64,000 nt of DNA from Sinomicrobium weinanense (GTDB lineage: Bacteria; Bacteroidota; Bacteroidia; Flavobacteriales; Flavobacteriaceae). Position 1 is the first letter of the stretch. Every line of letters begins with the position of its first letter. The position numbers were made by a program, and so were the translations under genes. Shown in pieces: positions 36,928 through 45,970 of this stretch. Where the stretch lies: the NCBI RefSeq assembly GCF_018863395.1, contig NZ_JAHKRR010000003.1:186001-250000 (forward strand), in the 5' to 3' direction. Below the pieces are notes generated by a model. That model was given only the letters and a program-made list of their open reading frames with translations. It made no database searches and was not told the DNA's origin.

Positions 36928-38889
36928 ATGTTGAATATGAAAACAAGAATAGCGGGAAGTTTTTTCATATTGTTCCTCTTTTGCCAGGGGCTATGTTACG
37001 CCCAAATCACCATACCCAAAGTATTCGGGGATGATATGGTTTTACAAAGGGGCATAAAAATTCCGGTTTGGGGAAATTCGGACCCTGGAGCACACATAAT
37101 AGCAGAATTGGGAACCGTGCGTGCAACTGCAAAAGCCGATACCGAAGGCAAGTGGATGGTCCGGTTTTCGAAGTTCAAGGCAGGCGGTCCCTATACCCTT
37201 AAAATTTATGAAAAGGGAAAGCCAACCGAAGGTTTGGAACTAAACGGTATCCTCATCGGGGATGTATGGGTGGCTTCCGGGCAATCCAATATGGAATGGC
37301 AGGTGCAGCAGTCCGCAGATGCAGAAAATGAAATTGCAAATGCCGATTTTTCCAATATACGTTTCCTTCCGGTAGCACATAACAAGAAATTAATCCCGCA
37401 AACGGATATTTCTTCCGGAAAATGGCAGGTATGCGACAGCGCCAATGTAAAGGAGTTTTCGGCTGTTGCCTATTTTTTTGCGAGAAAGATACACCGGGAC
37501 CATAATGTCCCCGTAGGCATTGTCCAGAGTACCTGGGGAGGGACGCCCGTAGAATCCTGGACAAGCCGGGAAATGCTGCTTTCTTCCCCGATATCCAGGC
37601 GAGCCGTGCTGGCCAACGATACGCTCAGGGACCCCTATGACTTTGTACAGGACAGCCTGAATGTCTTACGCTTTTGGGATATCGTATTGAATCCTCAGGA
37701 TAAGGCAGACAAGATAGTACCTTTGACGGAATACGACGACTCCGGCTGGACCGAAACAGAAATGCCCCGGTTGATCAAAGATTTCGGGATCGGGCCCTAC
37801 GAAGGGGTGATGTGGCTGCGCAAAAAGGTATTATTGCCGGAGCGTTTTGAGGGCAAAGACCTGGTAGTGAATGTGGGACATCCGGAGTTTAACTATTCTT
37901 TGTACTTCAACGGTGAGGAGATCTGTAAGGCGGTCTGGAACTCAAATCCAACCCATCAGTATACCATTCCGGCGCATCTCGTTAAAGAAGGGGAGAACGT
38001 AGTTTCCATCCGCCTGGCCATGATCTGGAACGGCGGAGGCATCTATCCCCCGGCCGACAGCCTCTATATCACGGACGGTTCTTCAAAAATATCTTTAGCC
38101 GGAAAGTGGCTGTACAAAAAGGATATTGAACCTCCCCTTCCCAGGATCATGGACTATCATTACAGGCCCGCGGTATTGTTCAACGCCATGATCAACCCGG
38201 TCATCCCTTACGGCATCAAAGGATTTATATGGTACCAGGGAGAAGCAAATGCCCCGGAAGCCTATCACTACAGAAAGCTTTTCCCCATGCTGATTACTGA
38301 CTGGCGGGAACGCTGGGGCCAGGGCAACCTCCCCTTTTTGTATGTACAACTGGCAAATTTCAAAAAAAGAAAAGATACCCCTTCGGAAAGTGACTGGGCT
38401 GAGCTCAGGGAAGCCCAGACGCTGACGTTGTCACAACCGAATACGGGAATGGCCTGTATCATCGACATAGGCGAAGCGGATAATATCCACCCCCCAAACA
38501 AGCAGGAAGTAGGCCGGCGACTGGCTCTGATCGCCGATAAAATGGTATATGGACGGAACGACCGTATCGCATCCGGTCCCGTGTACAAAAGCGCTAAAAC
38601 AGAAGGAAACCGGGTCCGCATCAGCTTTACCGGTACCGGTTCGGGATTATCCGCAAAAGACGGCAGGGAAGTAACAGGTTTTGCCATTGCGGGAAATGAC
38701 CGGAAATTCCATTGGGCCAAAGCTCTGATCGAGGGAAATGAGGTGGTCGTTTATTCCGATAAGGTGGTCAGTCCGGAAGCGGTACGCTATGCCTGGGCCG
38801 ACAACCCCGAATGCAACCTGGTAAATTCCGAAGGATTGCCAGCAGTCCCTTTCAGGACAGATGATTGGAAAGGGATCACTCAGAAATAG
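36928..38889 (+). CDS. CE20-type (SGNH/sialate-O-acetylesterase-like) xyloglucan acetylesterase
   Basis: A 653-residue exported esterase (signal to about 25). The SGNH catalytic Ser is Ser120 in VASGQSNMEW. The GIKGFIWYQGEANAPEAYHY block gives the oxyanion Asn/Gly elements, and DIGEADNIHPPNKQEVG supplies the Asp-x-x-His. A carbohydrate-binding-like sandwich (about 270-400, MWLRKKVLLPERFEGKDLVV) is inserted in the catalytic fold, as described for CE20 xyloglucan acetylesterases. It would take acetyl groups off galactosyl residues of xyloglucan so that glycosidases can act. It starts a unit with its own operator. A Met three codons in is an alternative start. Confidence 0.88.
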   Translation: MLNMKTRIAGSFFILFLFCQGLCYAQITIPKVFGDDMVLQRGIKIPVWGNSDPGAHIIAELGTVRATAKADTEGKWMVRFSKFKAGGPYTLKIYEKGKPTEGLELNGILIGDVWVASGQSNMEWQVQQSADAENEIANADFSNIRFLPVAHNKKLIPQTDISSGKWQVCDSANVKEFSAVAYFFARKIHRDHNVPVGIVQSTWGGTPVESWTSREMLLSSPISRRAVLANDTLRDPYDFVQDSLNVLRFWDIVLNPQDKADKIVPLTEYDDSGWTETEMPRLIKDFGIGPYEGVMWLRKKVLLPERFEGKDLVVNVGHPEFNYSLYFNGEEICKAVWNSNPTHQYTIPAHLVKEGENVVSIRLAMIWNGGGIYPPADSLYITDGSSKISLAGKWLYKKDIEPPLPRIMDYHYRPAVLFNAMINPVIPYGIKGFIWYQGEANAPEAYHYRKLFPMLITDWRERWGQGNLPFLYVQLANFKKRKDTPSESDWAELREAQTLTLSQPNTGMACIIDIGEADNIHPPNKQEVGRRLALIADKMVYGRNDRIASGPVYKSAKTEGNRVRISFTGTGSGLSAKDGREVTGFAIAGNDRKFHWAKALIEGNEVVVYSDKVVSPEAVRYAWADNPECNLVNSEGLPAVPFRTDDWKGITQK

Positions 38890-38926
38890 AACCTATACAA
38901 AACATAAAAACGAATACTAACGTCGA

Positions 38927-39140
38927 TTTAGTACATGACAAAAAATGCATCAGCTTAACAAGAATAGGGCTTATGAGTGCTTCTTCATGATCAGCCTGGC
39001 TAAAAAAGTCCTCCCCCAGCCCCTCCCAAGGAGGGGAGCTTATAACTCCTTCCCTTTGGGGAGGTTGGGAGGGGACAAATCTCAAAAAAAACCATTCGAT
39101 TGATTTTTAATTAATTATGTGGTTTTGTCATGTGCTAAAA
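38927..39140. repeat. Nested palindromic element upstream of GH5
   Basis: The outer arms TTTAGTACATGACAAAA (38927-38943) and TTTTGTCATGTGCTAAAA (39123-39140) are inverted copies. Between them lies a GC-rich hairpin with arms 39008-39038 and 39046-39076 (22 of 31 positions paired, more with G-U) and a 7-base loop. The gap between the acetylesterase and GH5 genes (276 bases) holds no gene. The outer motif occurs again before GH97 at 42224. Confidence 0.75.
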
Positions 39141-39165
39141 ACATCGATAACAAAAACAACCCGAA

Positions 39166-40422
39166 ATGAAAAAAATAAACCTGGCCGGGATTCTGGCTAT
39201 ACTTTTTGGAATAATATCACTTGCCTCTTGCAGTAGTAAAGAAGGAGAAATAGACCCTGTACTTGACGTTTCCGTGAATAAGGACGATTTTGAAGCGGAA
39301 GGTGAAGAGGCCGAACAGGGTTCGATGATCTACCCTTCTTATAATATTTCTCCGCTGCCGCCCGATGCCACAGGGATGAGTAGCAATGCCGCGGAGCTGG
39401 CGGCCAAAATGAAACTGGGCTGGAATATCGGCAATACCCTGGAAGCCACGGGCGGTGAAAATGCCTGGGGTAACCCGAATATCACAAAAGAATATGTCGA
39501 GGCTGTTAAAAAACTGGGATTCAACGCTATTCGTCTTCCCTGTGCCTGGGATCAGTATTCAGACCAGGCGACGGCAAAAATAGGACAAGAGTGGATGAAC
39601 AGGGTCAAAGAAGTGGTAGGATACTGTGTAGACAATGAGATGTATGTGCTGCTCAATATCCACTGGGATGGTGGCTGGCTGGAAAAAAACTGCACCCCCG
39701 AAAAGAAAGATTCGGTAAATGCCAAGCAAAAGGCCTACTGGGAACAGATCGCCACGACGATGAGGGATTTTGATGAGCACCTGATGTTCGCAAGCGCCAA
39801 CGAGCCGGAAGTCCATGATGCCGAAGAGATGGCGGTACTTCACTCCTATCACCAAACTTTTATCAATACTGTTCGTGCCACAGGTGGTAAGAACAGTTAT
39901 AGGGTACTTGTGGTCCAGGGGCCCGGTACGAATATCGAAAGGAGTGCTGAGCTCATGGATATGCCCACAGATGAGATAGAGGGACGTTTAATGGCCGAGG
40001 TGCATTACTACACCCCTTCCCAATTCTGCATTTTGTCTAAAGATGAGAGTTGGGGTAATATGGCTTATTATTGGGGGGAAGGTTATCATTCGGAAATAGA
40101 GCCCGAGCGTAATGCCACCTATGGGGAAGAAGATGAAGTAGATGCATCTATGGCTTTGGCAAAAACGAAATTCGTCGACAAAGGAATCCCGGTAATCCTC
40201 GGCGAATATGGTGCCTATCGACGTCACGAAAGTGAACATATCCCCCAGGACCTGGAGACACACCACAATGCGGTAGATCATTGGGTGGAGTATGTAACAA
40301 GGAAGGCCCTGGCGAATGGTTTGATCCCTTTTTGGTGGGATACGGGAGTTGCGGTGGATAGAAACAACGGTTCCGTAAAAGACCAACGTACCATCGATAA
40401 ACTTTTTGAGGCAATAGAATAA
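39166..40422 (+). CDS. GH5 endo-glucanase / endo-xyloglucanase, lipoprotein
   Basis: A 418-residue surface or periplasmic lipoprotein (Cys22 in ISLASCSSKE) with an acidic spacer to about 75 and one GH5 barrel. The pattern LGWNIGNTLEATGGENAWGN, FNAIRLPCAWDQYSD and LLNIHWDGGW resembles subfamily 4. The acid/base is Glu213 in FASANEPEV and the nucleophile Glu347 in IPVILGEYGAYRR. It probably cuts xyloglucan near the membrane or the cell surface, beside the secreted GH74. Its 35-base spacing to GH43 makes one transcript likely. No T9SS tail is present. Confidence 0.92.
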   Translation: MKKINLAGILAILFGIISLASCSSKEGEIDPVLDVSVNKDDFEAEGEEAEQGSMIYPSYNISPLPPDATGMSSNAAELAAKMKLGWNIGNTLEATGGENAWGNPNITKEYVEAVKKLGFNAIRLPCAWDQYSDQATAKIGQEWMNRVKEVVGYCVDNEMYVLLNIHWDGGWLEKNCTPEKKDSVNAKQKAYWEQIATTMRDFDEHLMFASANEPEVHDAEEMAVLHSYHQTFINTVRATGGKNSYRVLVVQGPGTNIERSAELMDMPTDEIEGRLMAEVHYYTPSQFCILSKDESWGNMAYYWGEGYHSEIEPERNATYGEEDEVDASMALAKTKFVDKGIPVILGEYGAYRRHESEHIPQDLETHHNAVDHWVEYVTRKALANGLIPFWWDTGVAVDRNNGSVKDQRTIDKLFEAIE

Positions 40423-40454
40423 TAAAAACCTGCCCGTATTTCAATTAAAAATAA

Positions 40455-42044
<1,590 letters not shown>

Positions 42045-42110
42045 AATTATCGTGTTACAGTTGTAGAGTTTTAGAGTTTTGGAGTTGAAGGTATTATTTT
42101 TTTGTTACAG

Positions 42111-42175
42111 GTTACATATTGCAGGTTATATGTTTGGGTAATAGCTTAACAAACCTGCAACCTGCAACATGTAAC
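42111..42175. repeat. Intergenic hairpin repeat between GH43 and GH97
   Basis: The 25-base arms at 42111-42135 and 42151-42175 are complementary at 21 positions, with a 15-base loop. They are made of GTTACA/TGCAGGTT units. The gap (210 bases) has no gene. Units of this type also flank the palindrome at 6663. Confidence 0.8.
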
Positions 42176-42223
42176 TTGAAATTTGCCCTGGTGTTACCCG
42201 CTCCAATCAGAATAGCGTCATTT

Positions 42224-42241
42224 TTTTGTCATGTATTAAAA
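42224..42241 (+). promoter_or_regulatory. TTTTGTCATGTnnTAAAA motif upstream of GH97
   Basis: This 18-base motif ends 13 bases before the GH97 ATG. It matches the motif ending 25 bases before GH5 (39123-39140) in all but two central positions. A third, inverted copy is at 38927. It may be a regulatory site or a piece of a repeat. Confidence 0.4.
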
Positions 42242-42254
42242 ATCAATATATCAA

Positions 42255-44240
42255 ATGAATAGAATTTTCTTATATGTAGTCTCTATCGTGTTTTTATCAA
42301 CCGGTATTGGTATGGCGCAGGTCATCCATGTAAAGTCGCCCGACGGGAAGATCAACATGGCTTTGGAAAGCGGAGATAAAATTTTGTGGTCTGTCAAACA
42401 TGAAAATACGGAAGTTATAGCTCCTTCCACAATTTCATTGACACTTGGCAGCGGAGAGGTTTTAGGAAACAATGTAAAAGTTATCAGCGTTAAAAATTCA
42501 AAAGTCAGCAACACCTTTGCCACACCTGTTTATAAAAAGGCAACGGTAATTGACGAGTACAACCAGGCCGTAGTAAAGTTTAAAGGTGGTTTCGGTTTGA
42601 TTTTAAGAGCCTATAATGACGGGGTAGCCTACCGCTTTTTTATTAGTAAGAAGGGACAGGTCATTATTGAATCTGAAGAAGCCAATTTTAACTTTAACAA
42701 GGATTATAAGGCCTTTGTTCCCTACGTACGCGATCTGAGGGAAAACGATATGTATACATCAGCTTTTGAATGCAACTATGCAGAGATTGCCCTTTCCGAA
42801 TTTGTGAAAGATTCACTGGCTATTTCCCCGCTCCTTGTTGATCTGGAAAATGGGAAAAAGGCGGCTATCATAGAGGCTGACCTTGAGGATTATCCCGGTA
42901 TGTTCTTAACACGCAATGATCAAACGCAGCAAGGCTTGAAGGGGGTGTTTGCCCATTATCCGAAGGAAGAACGCCTGGGAGGCTTTAACAATATGAACTA
43001 CATGGTGGTGAAGCGGGAACCTTATATGGCCAAAACAAACGGTAACCGCAATTTCCCATGGAGAGCAATAATAATAAGTGAAAGCGATAAAGACCTGTTG
43101 AATAATGACATGGTCCAAAAACTTTCAGCACCTTCACAAATTGCTGATGTAAGCTGGATAAAACCGGGTAAAGTAGCATGGGATTGGTGGAATGACTGGA
43201 GTATATCGAAGGTTGACTTTAAGGCAGGAATCAATACGGAAACCTATAAGTATTATATTGATTTTGCCGCTGAAAACCATATCGAGTATGTGGTGCTGGA
43301 CGAAGGCTGGAGTGAAGAAAACGATATGCTGGAAATTTCACCGGGTATGGACATCGAAGAAATCATCAGCTATGCAAATCAGAAAAATGTCGGGATTATC
43401 TTATGGGCCACCTGGTATGCCATAAATCGGGATTTGGATAATACCTTTTCTCACTATTCAAAATTGGGGGTTAAGGGCTTTAAGATCGATTTTTTAGATC
43501 GTGATGATCAGAAAATGGTAAAATCTGTTTATGACATTTCCAAAAAGGCGGCCTCTTATAAACTCCTGATCGATTTCCACGGCATTTATAAACCTACCGG
43601 TATTCAGCGAACCTACCCTAATGTTGTCAATTTTGAAGGGGTCAAAGGTCTGGAGAACGTGAAATGGACGCCGAATGATGATATGCCGTATTATGCGACC
43701 TGTATTCCCTTCATCAGAATGCTGGCGGGGCCTATGGATTATACACCGGGAGCAATGCGCAATGCGACAAGAGCAGATTTTCGTCCAAGCAATTCCATGC
43801 CGATGAGTCAGGGGACCAGGTGTCACCAATTAGGGATGTATATTATTTATGAAGCACCGTTGCAAATGATGGCAGATAGCCCTACGGCCTATATGAAAGA
43901 ACAGGAAAGCACTACCTTTATTTCCAGGATCCCTACCACTTTTGACGAAACAGTTGCTCTCGATGGAAAAGTTGGCGAATATGTTGCTCTGGCCAGGCGA
44001 AAGGATGAAAGATGGTTTGTAGGCGGTTTAACCAATTGGTCGGCAAGAGAAATATCGGTAGACCTGTCTTTCCTGGGAGAGGGAACCTATTCGGCAGAGA
44101 TTTTTAAAGACGGGGTTAACGCAGATAAAGATCCCACAGACTATAAACGCGAGATAATTAAAGTAGTAAGTACCGATAAACCGGTAATAAATATGGCTAA
44201 TGGTGGTGGCTTTGCAATCATAATCAGACCGGAAAAGTAA
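42255..44240 (+). CDS. GH97 glycoside hydrolase, retaining (alpha-galactosidase-like) type
   Basis: A 661-residue exported enzyme (signal to about 21). It has the GH97 layout: N-terminal beta-supersandwich (about 25-285), (beta/alpha)8 barrel (about 290-560), C-terminal beta domain ending GGGFAIIIRPEK. The barrel has Asp412 in GFKIDFLDRDDQ and Glu461 in VVNFEGVKGLE, placed like the nucleophile and acid/base of the retaining B. thetaiotaomicron alpha-galactosidase. The inverting SusB-type base is not evident. Substrate is open: alpha-galactoside, or another alpha-linked sugar or L-arabinopyranoside, since xyloglucan galactose is beta-linked. It may have its own promoter, as a 210-base gap precedes it. 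Confidence 0.9.
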   Translation: MNRIFLYVVSIVFLSTGIGMAQVIHVKSPDGKINMALESGDKILWSVKHENTEVIAPSTISLTLGSGEVLGNNVKVISVKNSKVSNTFATPVYKKATVIDEYNQAVVKFKGGFGLILRAYNDGVAYRFFISKKGQVIIESEEANFNFNKDYKAFVPYVRDLRENDMYTSAFECNYAEIALSEFVKDSLAISPLLVDLENGKKAAIIEADLEDYPGMFLTRNDQTQQGLKGVFAHYPKEERLGGFNNMNYMVVKREPYMAKTNGNRNFPWRAIIISESDKDLLNNDMVQKLSAPSQIADVSWIKPGKVAWDWWNDWSISKVDFKAGINTETYKYYIDFAAENHIEYVVLDEGWSEENDMLEISPGMDIEEIISYANQKNVGIILWATWYAINRDLDNTFSHYSKLGVKGFKIDFLDRDDQKMVKSVYDISKKAASYKLLIDFHGIYKPTGIQRTYPNVVNFEGVKGLENVKWTPNDDMPYYATCIPFIRMLAGPMDYTPGAMRNATRADFRPSNSMPMSQGTRCHQLGMYIIYEAPLQMMADSPTAYMKEQESTTFISRIPTTFDETVALDGKVGEYVALARRKDERWFVGGLTNWSAREISVDLSFLGEGTYSAEIFKDGVNADKDPTDYKREIIKVVSTDKPVINMANGGGFAIIIRPEK

Positions 44241-44351
44241 TATGTGTTTGCACAGCTAATCTACCTTGCCAATACTCAGTCCCCGGTATATTACGTGGTG
44301 GGAGAAGGAAGTGTAAAGTTTAAGAATTTCGATTATAAGCCATTAAAATAA
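44241..44351 (+). pseudogene. 3' remnant of a lost gene after GH97
   Basis: Directly after the GH97 stop, and in the same frame, 36 codons stay open and read VFAQLIYLANTQSPVYYVVG then EGSVKFKNFDYKPLK before TAA. The ending resembles the last strands of exported beta-sandwich domains (compare [13 protein letters not shown] in GH43 here). GH97 already has its normal end, so this is more likely the tail of a deleted neighbour than a GH97 extension. There is no start codon. Confidence 0.4.
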
Positions 44352-44355
44352 ATAA

Positions 44356-45897
44356 ATGATGAGAAATATAATATCGTCTGTCTGCATGCTGTGCTGTTAT
44401 TTACTGATAGCCCAGGAATCATCCGTTCGAAACGGCAAAGAGCCTGTTGCTGAAGGAAAATTCGAACCCACGTGGGAATCCTTGTCTGATATCGAGAGAG
44501 AACCCGAATGGTTCAAAGACGCCAAATTCGGGATCTATTTTCATTGGGGGGTTTACAGTGTACCGGCTTATAGTTCCGAATGGTATCCCCGGTGGATGTA
44601 TGTTCCCGGCAGGGAAGACTGGGGAGGTGACATTTTTGAACATCACCGGAAAACATACGGCCCGCTATCCGAATTCAATTATCACGATTTTATACCTATG
44701 TTCACCGCAGAGCACTTCGATGCGAAGGAATGGGCCGCGCTGTTTAAAAAAACCGGGGCCAGGTTTGCAGGTCCTGTCGCACAGCACCATGACGGATTTG
44801 CCATGTGGGACAGCAAGGTAAACCCCTGGAATGCCAAAGACATGGGGCCGAAAAAGGATATCCTCGGGGAGTTGTTTGCAGAACTCAAAAAGAATGACAT
44901 GAAAACGATCGCTACCTTTCATCATGCCAGGCTTCTCCAGAGATATGCAAAGGATACTTCCAACTGGGCGGGTAATAGGCCGGACCCCGGCTGGAACAGC
45001 CACTACCCTTACCATCCGGATTATGTCACCTCCACTATCGATCCGAAGCTCAGGATGCTGTACGGGAACATTCCGGCAGACGAATTCCACGAGTACTGGT
45101 TGAACCAGGTAAATGAAGTAGTCGATGTGTATGCTCCCGACATCATCTGGTTTGATTCCTGGCTGGATAAGATACCGGAAAACTATCGTCAGAAAATGGT
45201 CGCCCACCACTTTAACACAGCCGTTTCAAGGGGACAGGCTCCCATCGTGGCTTATAAACAGGAGGACCTGCCGGCCAATGTGGGAATACTGGATATCGAA
45301 CAGGGTGGGAAAACCGAAATTTCCGACGATTACTGGCTCACGGATATTACCCTGAGTAACGACAGTTGGTCTTATATCCATGGACAAACCTACAAACCGG
45401 CAGCCCTGGTCATCAGGAATATGGTCGACGTCTGGAGTAAAAAAGGTATCGTGTTACTGAATATTTCTCCTAAGGCCAATGGAACTATACCCGCAGAACA
45501 AAGGAGCGTCCTGGCCGCTATCGGAAAATGGATCGATAAGCACAAAGAGGCTGTTTACGGGACCAGGGCACATTCCACCTATGGCTACGGGGATGCCGAA
45601 TTCGAAAAGGGGCATTTCGGGGGGCAGTCCGCAACGATTGCCTACTCTGAAAAGGATATCCGGTTTACGGTGTCAAAAGACAAAAAGTACCTGTATGTAT
45701 TTTCATTAGGGCTTCCGGCACCTGGTTCGGATCTTGTAATTCGTACTCCAATCGAATCCGGGATTAAAAAAGTATCCGTACTGGGAAGCGGAAAGGAGTT
45801 GAGGTGGACGGTGACGGATAATTTGTTAACGCTTACAACACCCGGTCCTTCCGACATGAACGAGTTGGCGACGGTATTTAAAGTGGAACTGGAATAA
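44356..45897 (+). CDS. GH29 alpha-L-fucosidase
   Basis: A 513-residue exported enzyme (signal to about 20). The barrel shows the family blocks WFKDAKFGIYFHWGVYSVPA, the KTGARFAGPVAQHHDGFAMW block, and the nucleophile Asp267 in PDIIWFDSWLD. GIVLLNISPKANGTIP and a C-terminal beta-sandwich follow. It should release terminal alpha-1,2-L-fucose from fucosylated xyloglucan; L-galactose in the same position is also possible. The frame can start at the first or second ATG (44356 or 44359). A 115-base gap from GH97 contains only the remnant above. Confidence 0.94.
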   Translation: MMRNIISSVCMLCCYLLIAQESSVRNGKEPVAEGKFEPTWESLSDIEREPEWFKDAKFGIYFHWGVYSVPAYSSEWYPRWMYVPGREDWGGDIFEHHRKTYGPLSEFNYHDFIPMFTAEHFDAKEWAALFKKTGARFAGPVAQHHDGFAMWDSKVNPWNAKDMGPKKDILGELFAELKKNDMKTIATFHHARLLQRYAKDTSNWAGNRPDPGWNSHYPYHPDYVTSTIDPKLRMLYGNIPADEFHEYWLNQVNEVVDVYAPDIIWFDSWLDKIPENYRQKMVAHHFNTAVSRGQAPIVAYKQEDLPANVGILDIEQGGKTEISDDYWLTDITLSNDSWSYIHGQTYKPAALVIRNMVDVWSKKGIVLLNISPKANGTIPAEQRSVLAAIGKWIDKHKEAVYGTRAHSTYGYGDAEFEKGHFGGQSATIAYSEKDIRFTVSKDKKYLYVFSLGLPAPGSDLVIRTPIESGIKKVSVLGSGKELRWTVTDNLLTLTTPGPSDMNELATVFKVELE

Positions 45898-45970
45898 TAA
45901 AAGAAGTATATGAACCGGAAAAGTGTCATTTTTCAGCGAATTAAACAAATTTAAACAAGCTCAATATAAA

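Noticed and set aside
45923-45970. N-terminal extension of the first GH2
   Set aside because: The added 16 residues precede a complete lipoprotein signal and start at a GTG; the inner GTG at 45971 gives a normal lipobox distance.
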